This document shows, piece after piece, positions 36,200-44,387 of a DNA stretch of 64,000 nucleotides (positions within the stretch are counted from its first letter, which is position 1; every line of letters begins with the position of its first letter). The notes beneath the pieces were generated by a model. It had not been told where the DNA came from. It was given only the letters and a program-made list of their open reading frames with translations, and did no database searches. Position numbers and translations under genes: made by a program. This DNA comes from Bacillus infantis NRRL B-14911 (GTDB taxonomy: Bacteria > Bacillota > Bacilli > Bacillales > Cytobacillaceae), in assembly GCF_000473245.1 (NCBI RefSeq), contig NC_022524.1, positions 1,884,501-1,948,500 of the forward strand. The letters run 5' to 3'.

Positions 36200-37828
36200 T
36201 TAGTAATCAGCTCCTCCACTACCACCTCTCAAATAGGGTTTCTTAGAAGATGCGTTCTGAATAAAAAGCTCTTCAATATCGTCATCATTCAGAAGTGCAG
36301 TTAACCAGTCGTCATTTTTGATTTCCGCTTTTCTATCATTATGATAAAACTCAACTTTACTTTCAAACAGTTGATTGTAGAATGTATCCTTCTTGACATA
36401 TTCTTTTTGTTGATGAGGTTTTAGCCAACCTTTCACACTCATCTCATAAGCAAATAGCCAATTTCGCCCATATAACTCGTTCTCATTTAATAAGGTTTTG
36501 AAGTATTCTGGTTCGTAACCACCCTCAATATAACCATTTGTATAAGCTTCCATTGTTAAAATGTTTGAAAACGAATCTTCTAAGTTAAAGAGTAATTTAC
36601 TTGACTCATTGCTAATTTTTAATTGAAGTTTATTGCTTAACGATAAAGCCCACATAATTTCGTAATTATTTCCAACTGCTATATTAGAAGCAAAAATTTC
36701 TGCTATTGTATCTTTTATTTTCTGCTCATTTATTGGATAACCAATTTCTTTATAACCAAATAAAATATTTTCTATGAGTGGTAAGGTTGTGGGGTCAATC
36801 AACATTATATGAAGAATTAACGCTTCAAATAATGACCAATTATCTTCTTTAATTTTTAAATTCTTAATTTTTTTTAAGCAATATTTTAGTACGCCTTCAT
36901 AAGGTGATTGATTCTGGTAATAAAAGGCAGTACTGAAAAAGGTTTTAATATCATTCTTTTGTGCGGTGGCCGAACTTCTAAATTGATAGAGCTTTAAGTT
37001 TGATAGCCAAATAGGTTCTAAAAGATTGGGACTTGAAATTATTTCTGTTTTTACTGGATTTATATCTAGTTCAAAGTGCCTTACAATTTCTTGAATAGTA
37101 TTAAGCACTTTTTCCGCTTCTGATTGAGTTTTAAAATAAAACTCAAAGTCATCTGTATAACGGCTGCCTATGATATTAGGGTGAGCTTCTTGAAGTTTTA
37201 TATCAATTGCAGTTCCGATAACTTCTGAGATTATCAAGGATGTATCTGGTCCAACTGGTAAACCCATTGTTTGTCCATCTTGAATATTCCTGACATATTC
37301 ATCAATAGTGTTTCCAAGCAAAGAATCTCCTCTTGTTTGTTTGGCAACTTCCTTGGTGTGTAAGGCCCATGGTATACTATGGGTATAAATTGTAGGAAAA
37401 TACCTTGAAATGTCAGTTTTTAATATATATTTCTTGTCATTAATGCTTTCTATTCTTCTTTCGATTATTTTGGAAAAATGATATTTTCGCTCAACAGCTC
37501 TGTCGGACTCTTCTTTTACTATAGGCCTTGTCAATGAGAGTTTGGATTGACTATAATACTCATTTAATTCTTCAGTGTTTTTTACAAGCAATTGTGATAA
37601 TCTCATTTGTGGAAAGGGTGCAGGTACATTTAAAATCCTTCTTGAATGAGCGAACTTGGGTATACTTATATTACTTGTTTTATACCATTTCCCTCTTTCT
37701 TTTTTAGTGAAAGTAGAAAAGTCAAGGTTAGAAAACTTTTCGGCCAAACTATTAGTACTAAATCCTTTTGGGATTTCTTTAGGAAAATAACCTTTACCTA
37801 TCAAATCTTTAGCAGTCAGATCTTTCAA
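36200..37828 (-). CDS. Standalone reverse transcriptase, candidate phage-defence RT (UG/Abi-like)
   Basis: A 542-residue RNA-directed DNA polymerase. Fingers/palm motifs: RRILNVPAPFPQMRLSQL (residues 63-80), catalytic Asp139 in LKTDISRYFPTIYTHSIPW, GLPVGPDTSLIISEV (189-203), and catalytic YTDD at 224-227, then the primer-grip region. The TDISRYFPTIYTHS wording is of the abortive-infection/unknown-group RTs, not group II introns: there is no maturase or HNH part. Residues 290-542 are predicted helical with no recognised domain. TTG start with AGGAG, spacing seven. GC content is clearly lower than in flanking genes. It sits next to selC on the opposite strand, suggesting acquisition at a tRNA site. 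Class within UG/DRT is not resolved. Confidence 0.9.
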   Translation of the reverse strand: MKDLTAKDLIGKGYFPKEIPKGFSTNSLAEKFSNLDFSTFTKKERGKWYKTSNISIPKFAHSRRILNVPAPFPQMRLSQLLVKNTEELNEYYSQSKLSLTRPIVKEESDRAVERKYHFSKIIERRIESINDKKYILKTDISRYFPTIYTHSIPWALHTKEVAKQTRGDSLLGNTIDEYVRNIQDGQTMGLPVGPDTSLIISEVIGTAIDIKLQEAHPNIIGSRYTDDFEFYFKTQSEAEKVLNTIQEIVRHFELDINPVKTEIISSPNLLEPIWLSNLKLYQFRSSATAQKNDIKTFFSTAFYYQNQSPYEGVLKYCLKKIKNLKIKEDNWSLFEALILHIMLIDPTTLPLIENILFGYKEIGYPINEQKIKDTIAEIFASNIAVGNNYEIMWALSLSNKLQLKISNESSKLLFNLEDSFSNILTMEAYTNGYIEGGYEPEYFKTLLNENELYGRNWLFAYEMSVKGWLKPHQQKEYVKKDTFYNQLFESKVEFYHNDRKAEIKNDDWLTALLNDDDIEELFIQNASSKKPYLRGGSGGADY

Positions 37829-37880
37829 CTGTGCTACTCCTTTTTTTTATGAAATTTGAAATTGTCAACATTATTTCAAT

Positions 37881-37889
37881 ATTATACCA
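37881..37889 (-). promoter_or_regulatory. Possible extended -10 promoter of the RT gene
   Basis: On the minus strand TGG precedes TATAAT (37881-37886), an extended -10 about 53 bases before the TTG start. No good -35 is seen. Confidence 0.45.
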
Positions 37890-37909
37890 AATAATTTCAA
37901 AGTATTTAT

Positions 37910-38060
37910 AGTAACTTACAACTTTATTAAACCTAGCAGTTAAAAAGTTTATCATCAAGGAATCAACATTTTTTGAATATTGCCAAGGGACCCGTTCTTG
38001 TGGCTCATCATAAGAAATTCTCCTCACACCATGTCCATTTCCTATTCAAATCCATATATA
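37910..38060 (-). other. Gene-free leader upstream of the RT promoter
   Basis: About 150 bases with no supported gene. A frame at 37809-38027 overlaps the RT start and has no fitting ribosome site. Some defence RTs use an upstream non-coding RNA as template; whether this stretch is transcribed cannot be judged by eye. Confidence 0.3.
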
Positions 38061-38092
38061 AGAGATGAACAAACATATAGGAGTGATTAGGA

Positions 38093-38524
38093 ATGCATAT
38101 GCAGATCAAAGGGTGGACTCAGTTTAGAAGTCTGGTGCGCTGGAGTGTTGTGTTTCATCATGTGGAGGGCTTGTGGTTTTATTTGCTGCTGAAGTATGGT
38201 GCGATGTTGAAGGATGGAGTGCCTTGTGAGGGAATTATGCTGAATTCTGGGCAGTATGTCCGTTTTATTTATTTACTGCGGAAGGACCTGTGGTCTTATA
38301 ACCTGAAGAAGAGGGATCTTTACAGTCATTCGCAGATTCAAAGTTCAATAATGCTGCTGAAAAAGCTCAGTCTGATTACGGCGGAGCTGTTTTCGCATGA
38401 CTTTTTATTTCCGGTTCCTGGTGTGGGGAAGTATGAGAATAATCGGAAGCTGGCTGAAATGGAAGAGGCAAGTGCTGCCGAGGTACAGCCTAAAACAGAC
38501 CAGAATCTTTTTTTTCGCCCGTAA
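38093..38524 (+). CDS. Winged-helix-like protein, probable truncated replication-type protein
   Basis: A 143-residue frame with a convincing N-terminal 110 residues: QFRSLVRWSVVFHHVEGLWF, then LNSGQYVRFIYLLRKDL and HSQIQSSIMLLKKLSLITAE, a pattern like the helix-turn-helix part of phage and plasmid replication-initiation (DnaD-associated) proteins. After PVPGVGKYENNRK the sequence loses this character and ends early; the DNA beyond reads like further decayed coding sequence with stops. GGAGTGATTAGGAATG gives a moderate start. I take it as a truncated mobile-element gene that may still be expressed. Confidence 0.5.
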   Translation: MHMQIKGWTQFRSLVRWSVVFHHVEGLWFYLLLKYGAMLKDGVPCEGIMLNSGQYVRFIYLLRKDLWSYNLKKRDLYSHSQIQSSIMLLKKLSLITAELFSHDFLFPVPGVGKYENNRKLAEMEEASAAEVQPKTDQNLFFRP

Positions 38525-38876
38525 GTGAATCGGTCGTGAATGACTCGTGAATCAAACCTGCATACACAATAGAGAAAAGAAATAAAGAAAGAATAGAAAG
38601 AATAAAAACAACAACAGCATCTCTGAAGAAGTCCTGAGAGCAAAAATCGCTAGTGCTGCTGACCACTTATGAGTGATGAGGGGCAAAAACTTTTTCCTAA
38701 CAACAACGGAGTTGGCAGTCATTGAACAGGATCTGTAAGCTGCTATATTCAACTGAGCCCCTGACAGCATTTATGGACTAGCAGTGAAGGTACAGAGCGG
38801 GATACGTCACTGTGCATCATTACACTTTGACAAATACACTGTTGTCTTAATTGATATGTCCTTTACTAATACAATC
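38525..38876 (+). pseudogene. Decayed continuation of the replication-type gene
   Basis: No intact frame. Fragments in different frames (VNDS, then lysine/glutamate-rich KRNKERIERIKTTTAS) look like the linker and end of a DnaD-type replication protein broken by stops and frameshifts. This is the remnant of a mobile element next to the RT gene. Evidence is by reading only. Confidence 0.35.
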
Positions 38877-38912
38877 AAAAAAATAAACCCGCCTACGCTG
38901 AAGGCGAGTTCA
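38877..38912 (-). terminator. Terminator of the MFS gene
   Basis: On the minus strand, ACTCGCCT with AGGCGGGT forms a stem and is followed by TTTATTTTTTT; the stem overlaps the last codons of the MFS gene. Confidence 0.75.
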
Positions 38913-40143
38913 CTTTCTGTATGACAGGCTCAGAACGATCTTGCGATTGCATTTGCTGCAGTCTTAACCTCCACCATCCGATTGAAACCGCAATGATGGA
39001 AAATGCGCACGTGATTGTGAGTACAGTGGCTCCATCAAGCTTTAATAAAAGAACTCCTCCCAATAAAACACCAATGGGCTGCGCTATAGTGGCTCCTGAA
39101 GATAATACCCCCATTGCGCTTCCTAAAATGTTAACCGGTATAGCTTCCTGCAGAGTTGTTTGAAAAATGATCGTTATTGGTGCCGCGAGCAATCCGAATA
39201 GGCCAAAAGCTATTAAACTGAATACGGTTGAATCTAAGAAGTGGCCACCCATGATGGCCGCTAGTGCTGATCCTATGTATAAAAATATAGAGGTATTAAA
39301 GTTTATCTGTTTGAATTTGTAGGTTAAAGCTGCCCCTATTAAGGTGCCAGCACCAATTGCAGTGAAGCACAATCCTAAAGCAGCTGAGCCATTAATTTTC
39401 AAATCAGAAAATAGAGTTGGCAAAAGAACATCCATGATCATAACGAATGACATATTCGTAAATACAGCTGAAGAAATAGCAATGAAAATCCATTTTTGTT
39501 CTTTCAGATCTCTGACAGTTGTCTTAAAGGCAGTCATTACACTATTATTTTGATTAGAGGTGTGAGGAATCTTTACTTTAACTAACAGAACGATATAGCA
39601 AAGGACAGAAAAAAATGACAGGATAACAGCCACAATCATGGATAGGGAAAAACCGCCTGTCAGCAGAAGTATCCCGGCTGCGCTGGTTCCCAATAAATTG
39701 GACACTTGTGTGACAACAGTTATCACACTATTAACGGACTTTAATTCTCCAGGATTGCATAATATCGGTATCAGAGTTCTTTCTAGGGGAGTGAGAACAG
39801 CGGATGAGATCCCTATGAATATGACGACTCCTGCATATATCCAATAATTAGCCCCGGATGGATCAATTTTTAACCATCCCACCACCAGCAAAAGCAAAAG
39901 AGAAAAAAGGTGCCAGATGCTTGACCACAGTCCTAAAGGTATCTTGTTCATACGATCAATGGCAATTCCGCTTAAAGTAGTTAATAATATGCCCGGTATG
40001 TAACGGAAAGCCATGAGTGATCCGAATACCAAAGGAGAATTCGTTATATTAGTGAAATACCAAGCCAGTGTTAAGAAAACAATGCTCGATTGCAAGGACT
40101 GAGTCCCTAAAGCAATTACTATTATGCTTACTCTCTTATTCAT
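38893..40143 (-). CDS. Major facilitator superfamily transporter
   Basis: A 416-residue MFS protein with about twelve membrane helices. The loop 2-3 region FRYIPGILLTTLSGIAIDRMNK is a variant of the MFS motif A, and LTPLERTLIPILCNPGEL after helix 4 is the wording seen in macrolide-efflux-like and enterobactin-exporter-like MFS proteins of Firmicutes. Export of a drug or small molecule is likely, but the substrate cannot be told. It is alone on the minus strand, in the accessory region. Confidence 0.88.
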   Translation of the reverse strand: MNKRVSIIVIALGTQSLQSSIVFLTLAWYFTNITNSPLVFGSLMAFRYIPGILLTTLSGIAIDRMNKIPLGLWSSIWHLFSLLLLLVVGWLKIDPSGANYWIYAGVVIFIGISSAVLTPLERTLIPILCNPGELKSVNSVITVVTQVSNLLGTSAAGILLLTGGFSLSMIVAVILSFFSVLCYIVLLVKVKIPHTSNQNNSVMTAFKTTVRDLKEQKWIFIAISSAVFTNMSFVMIMDVLLPTLFSDLKINGSAALGLCFTAIGAGTLIGAALTYKFKQINFNTSIFLYIGSALAAIMGGHFLDSTVFSLIAFGLFGLLAAPITIIFQTTLQEAIPVNILGSAMGVLSSGATIAQPIGVLLGGVLLLKLDGATVLTITCAFSIIAVSIGWWRLRLQQMQSQDRSEPVIQKVNSPSA

Positions 40144-40424
40144 ACGTCTTTACACCTTGTTTCATATACTCCATTAAGCTCCAACGTTGAGTTGGATAAT
40201 TCATTGAACTTATACTGCTCTCCCAAATACAATCACCAGCCTAGTTGAAATTCTCCATTATTATGTGGATTTTTTTTCCTACTAACCAATCTTACTTTAT
40301 ATTTACTATTTTTGGTATTGGGAAAATGATTAAGTAGTTCATTCCTCCCGTATGAAGCGTTATAATCTTAATCAACAAGTGATTTACATAACCGAATTTA
40401 AACTCACACAAAGTATAAAAAACC

Positions 40425-40557
40425 CTGTTTATTGGAGTGCAAGGCACGCAGACTCCAGCGGGAAAGCAGCGGCAATGCTGAGACCCCGCAGCGCGCAGCG
40501 GGAGGAGGCTCAGCGTCGCCTCGCGGAAAGCGAAGTGCCTGGAACGGAAATGAACAG
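40425..40557. repeat. Bacillaceae intergenic hairpin repeat
   Basis: A 133-base, GC-rich element in an AT-rich gap. Its ends pair (CTGTTTATT with AATGAACAG, AAGGCAC with GTGCCT) and GCTGAG pairs with CTCAGC inside, a branched hairpin. Elements with the core GGCACGCAGACTCC and CCCGCAG are common between genes of bacilli. Two open frames crossing it (76 and 84 codons) are artefacts. Confidence 0.75.
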
Positions 40558-40726
40558 CCCCATGATACCGCCACCCTTGTAAATTTTTATAAATCTCAGT
40601 TGAAAAGAAAGAAGATTATCAGGGTACCCTCAAACGGTCTTATCTTTCATACTAATAAGAAATTAATCGGCACTGACCGCCGTTAACTCACCTGCAAAAT
40701 TAAGCAAGCTAAAGGAAGGATAATCC

Positions 40727-41605
40727 ATGTATTATATTAGAAGCATACTAACACAAACTGCAGGATTCCTTGTTCTGTTGCTGGTTGCTGCACTGCCATT
40801 ATATCTATATAACTTGGATGGGAAGGTCATTTTTCTTCCTTCAAATATTCCAGGCGAGGTACTTGCTTTCATAAAAGGTCTATTTACAGGTGAGTCCTAC
40901 TATTACATGCAGGGGGACAGAAGGAGATTTTTGCTTTTTGACCTATTGAGCTTTTTTAGTGTCTCATATGTCTATGTCTCAGTCTCATTAGCTATTGTTA
41001 TTGTATTATCCTTTATTTTTGGTATATGGCTATGGAAGAAAAGTGAAAAGTGGGTAAACTCCATATTAGGATTTGTGGGGTTTATACCGGATTTCATTTT
41101 AGTTTTAATGCTTCAGCTTTCTGTTACCTATATTTATAAACAAACTGGTATGCGCGTTGCAAAGGTTGCTTCGTTATCGCTCGAGGAACCGGCCATTTTA
41201 CTGCCCGTTTTGACGTTAACGATCCTGCCCCTTTTGTATTTAGTCCGTTCCTTAAACGACCGCACTTTTGAGGTGGCTTCTGAAGATTACATACTAACAG
41301 CTGTTTCCAAGGGACTTACGAAAAGACAGATTTATCTTTACCATGTGACCAGCAATGTACTTCCTTTTTTAAAGGCTGATATCTATAAGATTGTGGGGAT
41401 AACGACAGCTAATCTTTTTATTATCGAGCATCTTTATAATACAAGGGGGTTAACGGAAATCCTATTCGAATATCCGGTGAACTTTGGCTACCAGTATAAC
41501 CTCGTAGTCATTTCCCTGCTTTCTTTTTTTATCCTTTATATCGCTGTGCTATTTACGATGAAGTTCATTATTTTCGGAATAGAGAAGGTGTTATTGCGTG
41601 GGTAA
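40727..41605 (+). CDS. OppB-like peptide ABC transporter permease
   Basis: A 292-residue binding-protein-dependent permease with about six membrane helices. The EAA-type loop is recognisable in YLVRSLNDRTFEVASEDYILTAVSKGLTKRQIYLYHV, the cytoplasmic coupling helix of Opp/Dpp permeases (consensus R-x-x-x-L-E-x-x-x-x-D-Y-x-x-x-A-x-A-K-G). It overlaps the next gene by eight bases. There is no ATPase or binding protein gene nearby, so it must borrow partners or be part of a reduced system. Confidence 0.82.
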   Translation: MYYIRSILTQTAGFLVLLLVAALPLYLYNLDGKVIFLPSNIPGEVLAFIKGLFTGESYYYMQGDRRRFLLFDLLSFFSVSYVYVSVSLAIVIVLSFIFGIWLWKKSEKWVNSILGFVGFIPDFILVLMLQLSVTYIYKQTGMRVAKVASLSLEEPAILLPVLTLTILPLLYLVRSLNDRTFEVASEDYILTAVSKGLTKRQIYLYHVTSNVLPFLKADIYKIVGITTANLFIIEHLYNTRGLTEILFEYPVNFGYQYNLVVISLLSFFILYIAVLFTMKFIIFGIEKVLLRG

Positions 41606-42524
41606 ATGGAATCTGAAATTAAAAGCAGGCATACTGCTGCTCATCTTCTTCTTCATCCTTTCATTAATAGGTCCTTATATTGCCCCCTATGGAGTAGACG
41701 AGCTTTCCGATGTTCAGTACGTAAAAACAGAATCAGGAAATAAATTAATAGCACCTCCATATCCTCCATCCGAAAATCACCTGTTTGGCACAGATCAATG
41801 GGGCTATGACATTTTATCCCTCCTTTTATATGGAGCCAAGTATACTTTTTTCACTGTATTAATCTGTGCTTTTTTGCGTTCCATAATAGGTGGTGCGTTT
41901 GGGCTTTATTTTGCTGTCAGCAGCAGGTCGTTTACTGGCAGGAAAGAAAGGAAAAAGATTCCCAATCTTTTAAGCGGATTTCCTGTCTTTATTTTTGTCT
42001 ATTTTGTTCTCATCCGCTTGAATTTTGTTCCAGTATTGGGCGAAAACTCCTTAATCCTTCTCGCTGGGACCCTTATAGTGATTCTTGGAATTAATGGAGT
42101 GTACAATGTCGTATTTGCCAAAACAGCAGAATTAAAAACCAATCTTTATGTTTTAGCATCTCAAACGATAGGCGGGAGCCGGTGGCACATTGCTAAAACT
42201 CATATTCTACCTGCACTGAAAGGCCAGCTCATGATTATCTTTGTGAATGAAGTAATACTGGTCCTTCATTTAATTGGGCAACTGGGCATATTCAGTATAT
42301 TTCTCGGCGGGACATTTGTCCGAATGGATCCAGTTATCTATATCTCTATGACAAAGGAATGGGCCGGGCTCATTGGCCAATTTAGATCGGCTTTCTATTA
42401 TTCTCCCTGGGTCATCCTTTTTCCGCTAGCTGCATACCTCTTGCTGCTGTTTTCATTTTACTTAATTCTCCAGGGGTTTGTTCAGAAGGAAAGGGTTAAG
42501 CATAGGAAGGCGCCTATAATATAG
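41598..42524 (+). CDS. OppC-like peptide ABC transporter permease
   Basis: A 308-residue permease of the OppC/DppC family: first helix ILLLIFFFILSLIGPYIAPYG, then the conserved HLFGTDQWGYDILSLLLYGA, and an EAA loop around YVLASQTIGGSRWHIAKTHI. It starts with GTG inside the end of the OppB-like gene and forms a heterodimer with it. The loop between the second and third helices is basic (TGRKERKKIP). The pair lacks the other Opp components in this window. Confidence 0.82.
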   Translation: MGKWNLKLKAGILLLIFFFILSLIGPYIAPYGVDELSDVQYVKTESGNKLIAPPYPPSENHLFGTDQWGYDILSLLLYGAKYTFFTVLICAFLRSIIGGAFGLYFAVSSRSFTGRKERKKIPNLLSGFPVFIFVYFVLIRLNFVPVLGENSLILLAGTLIVILGINGVYNVVFAKTAELKTNLYVLASQTIGGSRWHIAKTHILPALKGQLMIIFVNEVILVLHLIGQLGIFSIFLGGTFVRMDPVIYISMTKEWAGLIGQFRSAFYYSPWVILFPLAAYLLLLFSFYLILQGFVQKERVKHRKAPII

Positions 42525-42712
42525 CGTATGTCCGGGGCTTTTCCGAAATACTCTTGCTTCCTGCTCATTGAATTCTTTTTGCCCCGAAACTGGAAATTTT
42601 TAAAACAATAAATTAAACCGCCTTACATATAGATACTTACCAAGAAACATGCACTAGAAAAGAATTACATCATATATAGGTTATATCCCGTTTGAGGTCT
42701 GAGGAGGATATT

Positions 42713-43807
42713 ATGAAACCTATATTACCCAGTGAAAAATATTTCGGTAATTTAGAATTGGTGTATGCATTTTATGGGCCTATGCCTACAGGTGTTACGG
42801 TTTCAGAAAATGGCCGTATTTTCGTTTGCTTTCCGAAATGGGGAGACGATGTTGAATTTACGGTGGCTGAAATTGTTGGGGATCAATTGCAGCCTTATCC
42901 TAATTTACAAACCAATTTGGTTAACCCCGGGAATGTCACAATGACTTTCATCAGTGTCCAAAGTGTAGTTGCGGATGGTTTGGGCACACTTTGGGTACTG
43001 GATACAGGAGCACCTAATTTTTCTGTACCCATTAAAGGCGGGGCAAAATTAGTGGCTGTTGATTTAAAAACCAATACGATTAGAAGGGTATATACCTTTA
43101 CAGATGATGTTGTCCTGCCAACGACTTATCTGAATGATGTACGATTTGATTTTCGTGTTGGAAAAGCAGGTTATGCCTATATCACGGATAGTTCATCAAG
43201 AGGGCCAGGAGCTATTATCGTCGTAGATTTAGCAAATGGAAACGCATTTAGACGGTTGAATGGAGCCCATTCAACTTCGCCTGATCCCTATTTTATACCG
43301 AAAGTAGAAGGCCAAATCTTAATGAACCGAAACAAAGACGGTTCAATTTCTCCATTTAGATTGGCGTCTGATAGTCTTGCGATTTCTCCCGATGGAAAGA
43401 TAGTATATTTTGCTCCACTAAGCAGCCGCCATTTGTTCTCGATCTCAACAGAAGCCCTCAGGGACAGAACGATACCGGACACGGATTTACCTTATCATGT
43501 GGAATATTTGGGTGAAAAAGGGGCATCTGATGGAATGATTACCGATGCAAAAGGAATCGTTTATGCCGGAGACTATGAAAATAACAGTATTCGAAAGATA
43601 TTTCCGGATGGAGCAATCGAAACCATTGCACATGATCCAAGAATATTATGGCCGGATACTTTTTCAATTGGCCCTGATGGATACTTATATGTCATTGTAA
43701 ACCAATTGCATCGGCAGGCCAGATTTCACTATGGAAGAGATTTACGGGAAAAACCTTATAGTTTACTTCGTATGTATATTGCGGAATTACCTGCTCCAGC
43801 CTTTTAA
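42713..43807 (+). CDS. Major royal jelly protein/yellow-family beta-propeller
   Basis: A 364-residue protein of the MRJP/Yellow family, a six-bladed beta propeller found in insects and some bacteria, where it is often called L-dopachrome tautomerase-related. Family marks are the PTGVTVSENGRIFVCFPKWG opening, LWVLDTGAPN, the YLNDVRFDFR/YAYITDSSS pair and LAISPDGKIVYFAPLSSR. No signal peptide is visible, so a cytoplasmic site is likely. GGAGG supports ATG 42713. Biochemical role in bacteria is unknown. It follows the orphan OppBC genes after 190 bases with no gene. Confidence 0.85.
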   Translation: MKPILPSEKYFGNLELVYAFYGPMPTGVTVSENGRIFVCFPKWGDDVEFTVAEIVGDQLQPYPNLQTNLVNPGNVTMTFISVQSVVADGLGTLWVLDTGAPNFSVPIKGGAKLVAVDLKTNTIRRVYTFTDDVVLPTTYLNDVRFDFRVGKAGYAYITDSSSRGPGAIIVVDLANGNAFRRLNGAHSTSPDPYFIPKVEGQILMNRNKDGSISPFRLASDSLAISPDGKIVYFAPLSSRHLFSISTEALRDRTIPDTDLPYHVEYLGEKGASDGMITDAKGIVYAGDYENNSIRKIFPDGAIETIAHDPRILWPDTFSIGPDGYLYVIVNQLHRQARFHYGRDLREKPYSLLRMYIAELPAPAF

Positions 43808-43915
43808 CCATGAGGGTCTACTTCCTTCACTGCAGCAGGCCTTTTTAGTTCGCGCTTGAACCATAACACATATAATAAAGTGTACAAGTGGCTGAGATAC
43901 ATTCTGTGAAAAATA

Positions 43916-43966
43916 GGTGCCTGACCCCACATTATTAAAGCTTTAAAGTCTGTGGGGTCAGGCACC
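43916..43966. repeat. GGTGCCTGACCCC palindrome
   Basis: A perfect 16-bp stem (GGTGCCTGACCCCACA and complement) around a 19-base loop. It is a known style of Bacillaceae interspersed palindrome, and can act as a terminator for the MRJP gene about 110 bases upstream. The rest of the 43808-44021 gap shows nothing else. Confidence 0.7.
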
Positions 43967-44021
43967 ATACTTTTCAGGCATTTACTTTTATTCGAATCGT
44001 TATAACACCCAATTTTACATA

Positions 44022-44186
44022 TTAGATAATAGGGAAGTTGAAACCATACTCGGGGTTAGTGTAATAAGGCGGTCTCCAACCTATTTCCGGCATTGGCCAG
44101 GAATGATTGATATAATCCATCCTTACTTTTTGATCTGAATGATTGACCAGCAATAGTTTTACTTTAGGACTAAACTCGAATTTCAA
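44022..44186 (-). CDS. Small hypothetical protein (54 residues)
   Basis: A short frame on the minus strand with a perfect ribosome site (AAGGAGG, seven bases before TTG 44186). The product has a charged half (KVKLLLVNHSDQKVRMDY) and an aromatic, proline-rich tail (WRPPYYTNPEYGFNFP). No family is recognised. It is divergent from the SDR gene, with about 200 bases between. Unusual start codon and length keep confidence moderate. Confidence 0.5.
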   Translation of the reverse strand: MKFEFSPKVKLLLVNHSDQKVRMDYINHSWPMPEIGWRPPYYTNPEYGFNFPII

Positions 44187-44387
44187 ATGGCTGCCTCCTT
44201 AACATTTTTTCTTACGTTTTACCTTATTCATACTAATTGGATATGGAGCATGTACCACTTTCCTAAAACGGGTCATGAACAAACACCTGAGCCGATAGAA
44301 AGAGGGTTTTACTTATTGGAAAACAGGCACTTCGGTCAGACGCCCAACATAGGTTAAACATAAAGTTTTAAATCCAGGAGGTTTCCT

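Noticed and set aside
37809-38027. 72-codon minus-strand frame upstream of the RT
   Set aside because: Overlaps the RT start; the ribosome site there serves a different frame that ends after 18 codons.
40352-40686. Two open frames of 76 and 84 codons
   Set aside because: They run through the GC-rich hairpin repeat at 40425-40557 and have no ribosome site or family.
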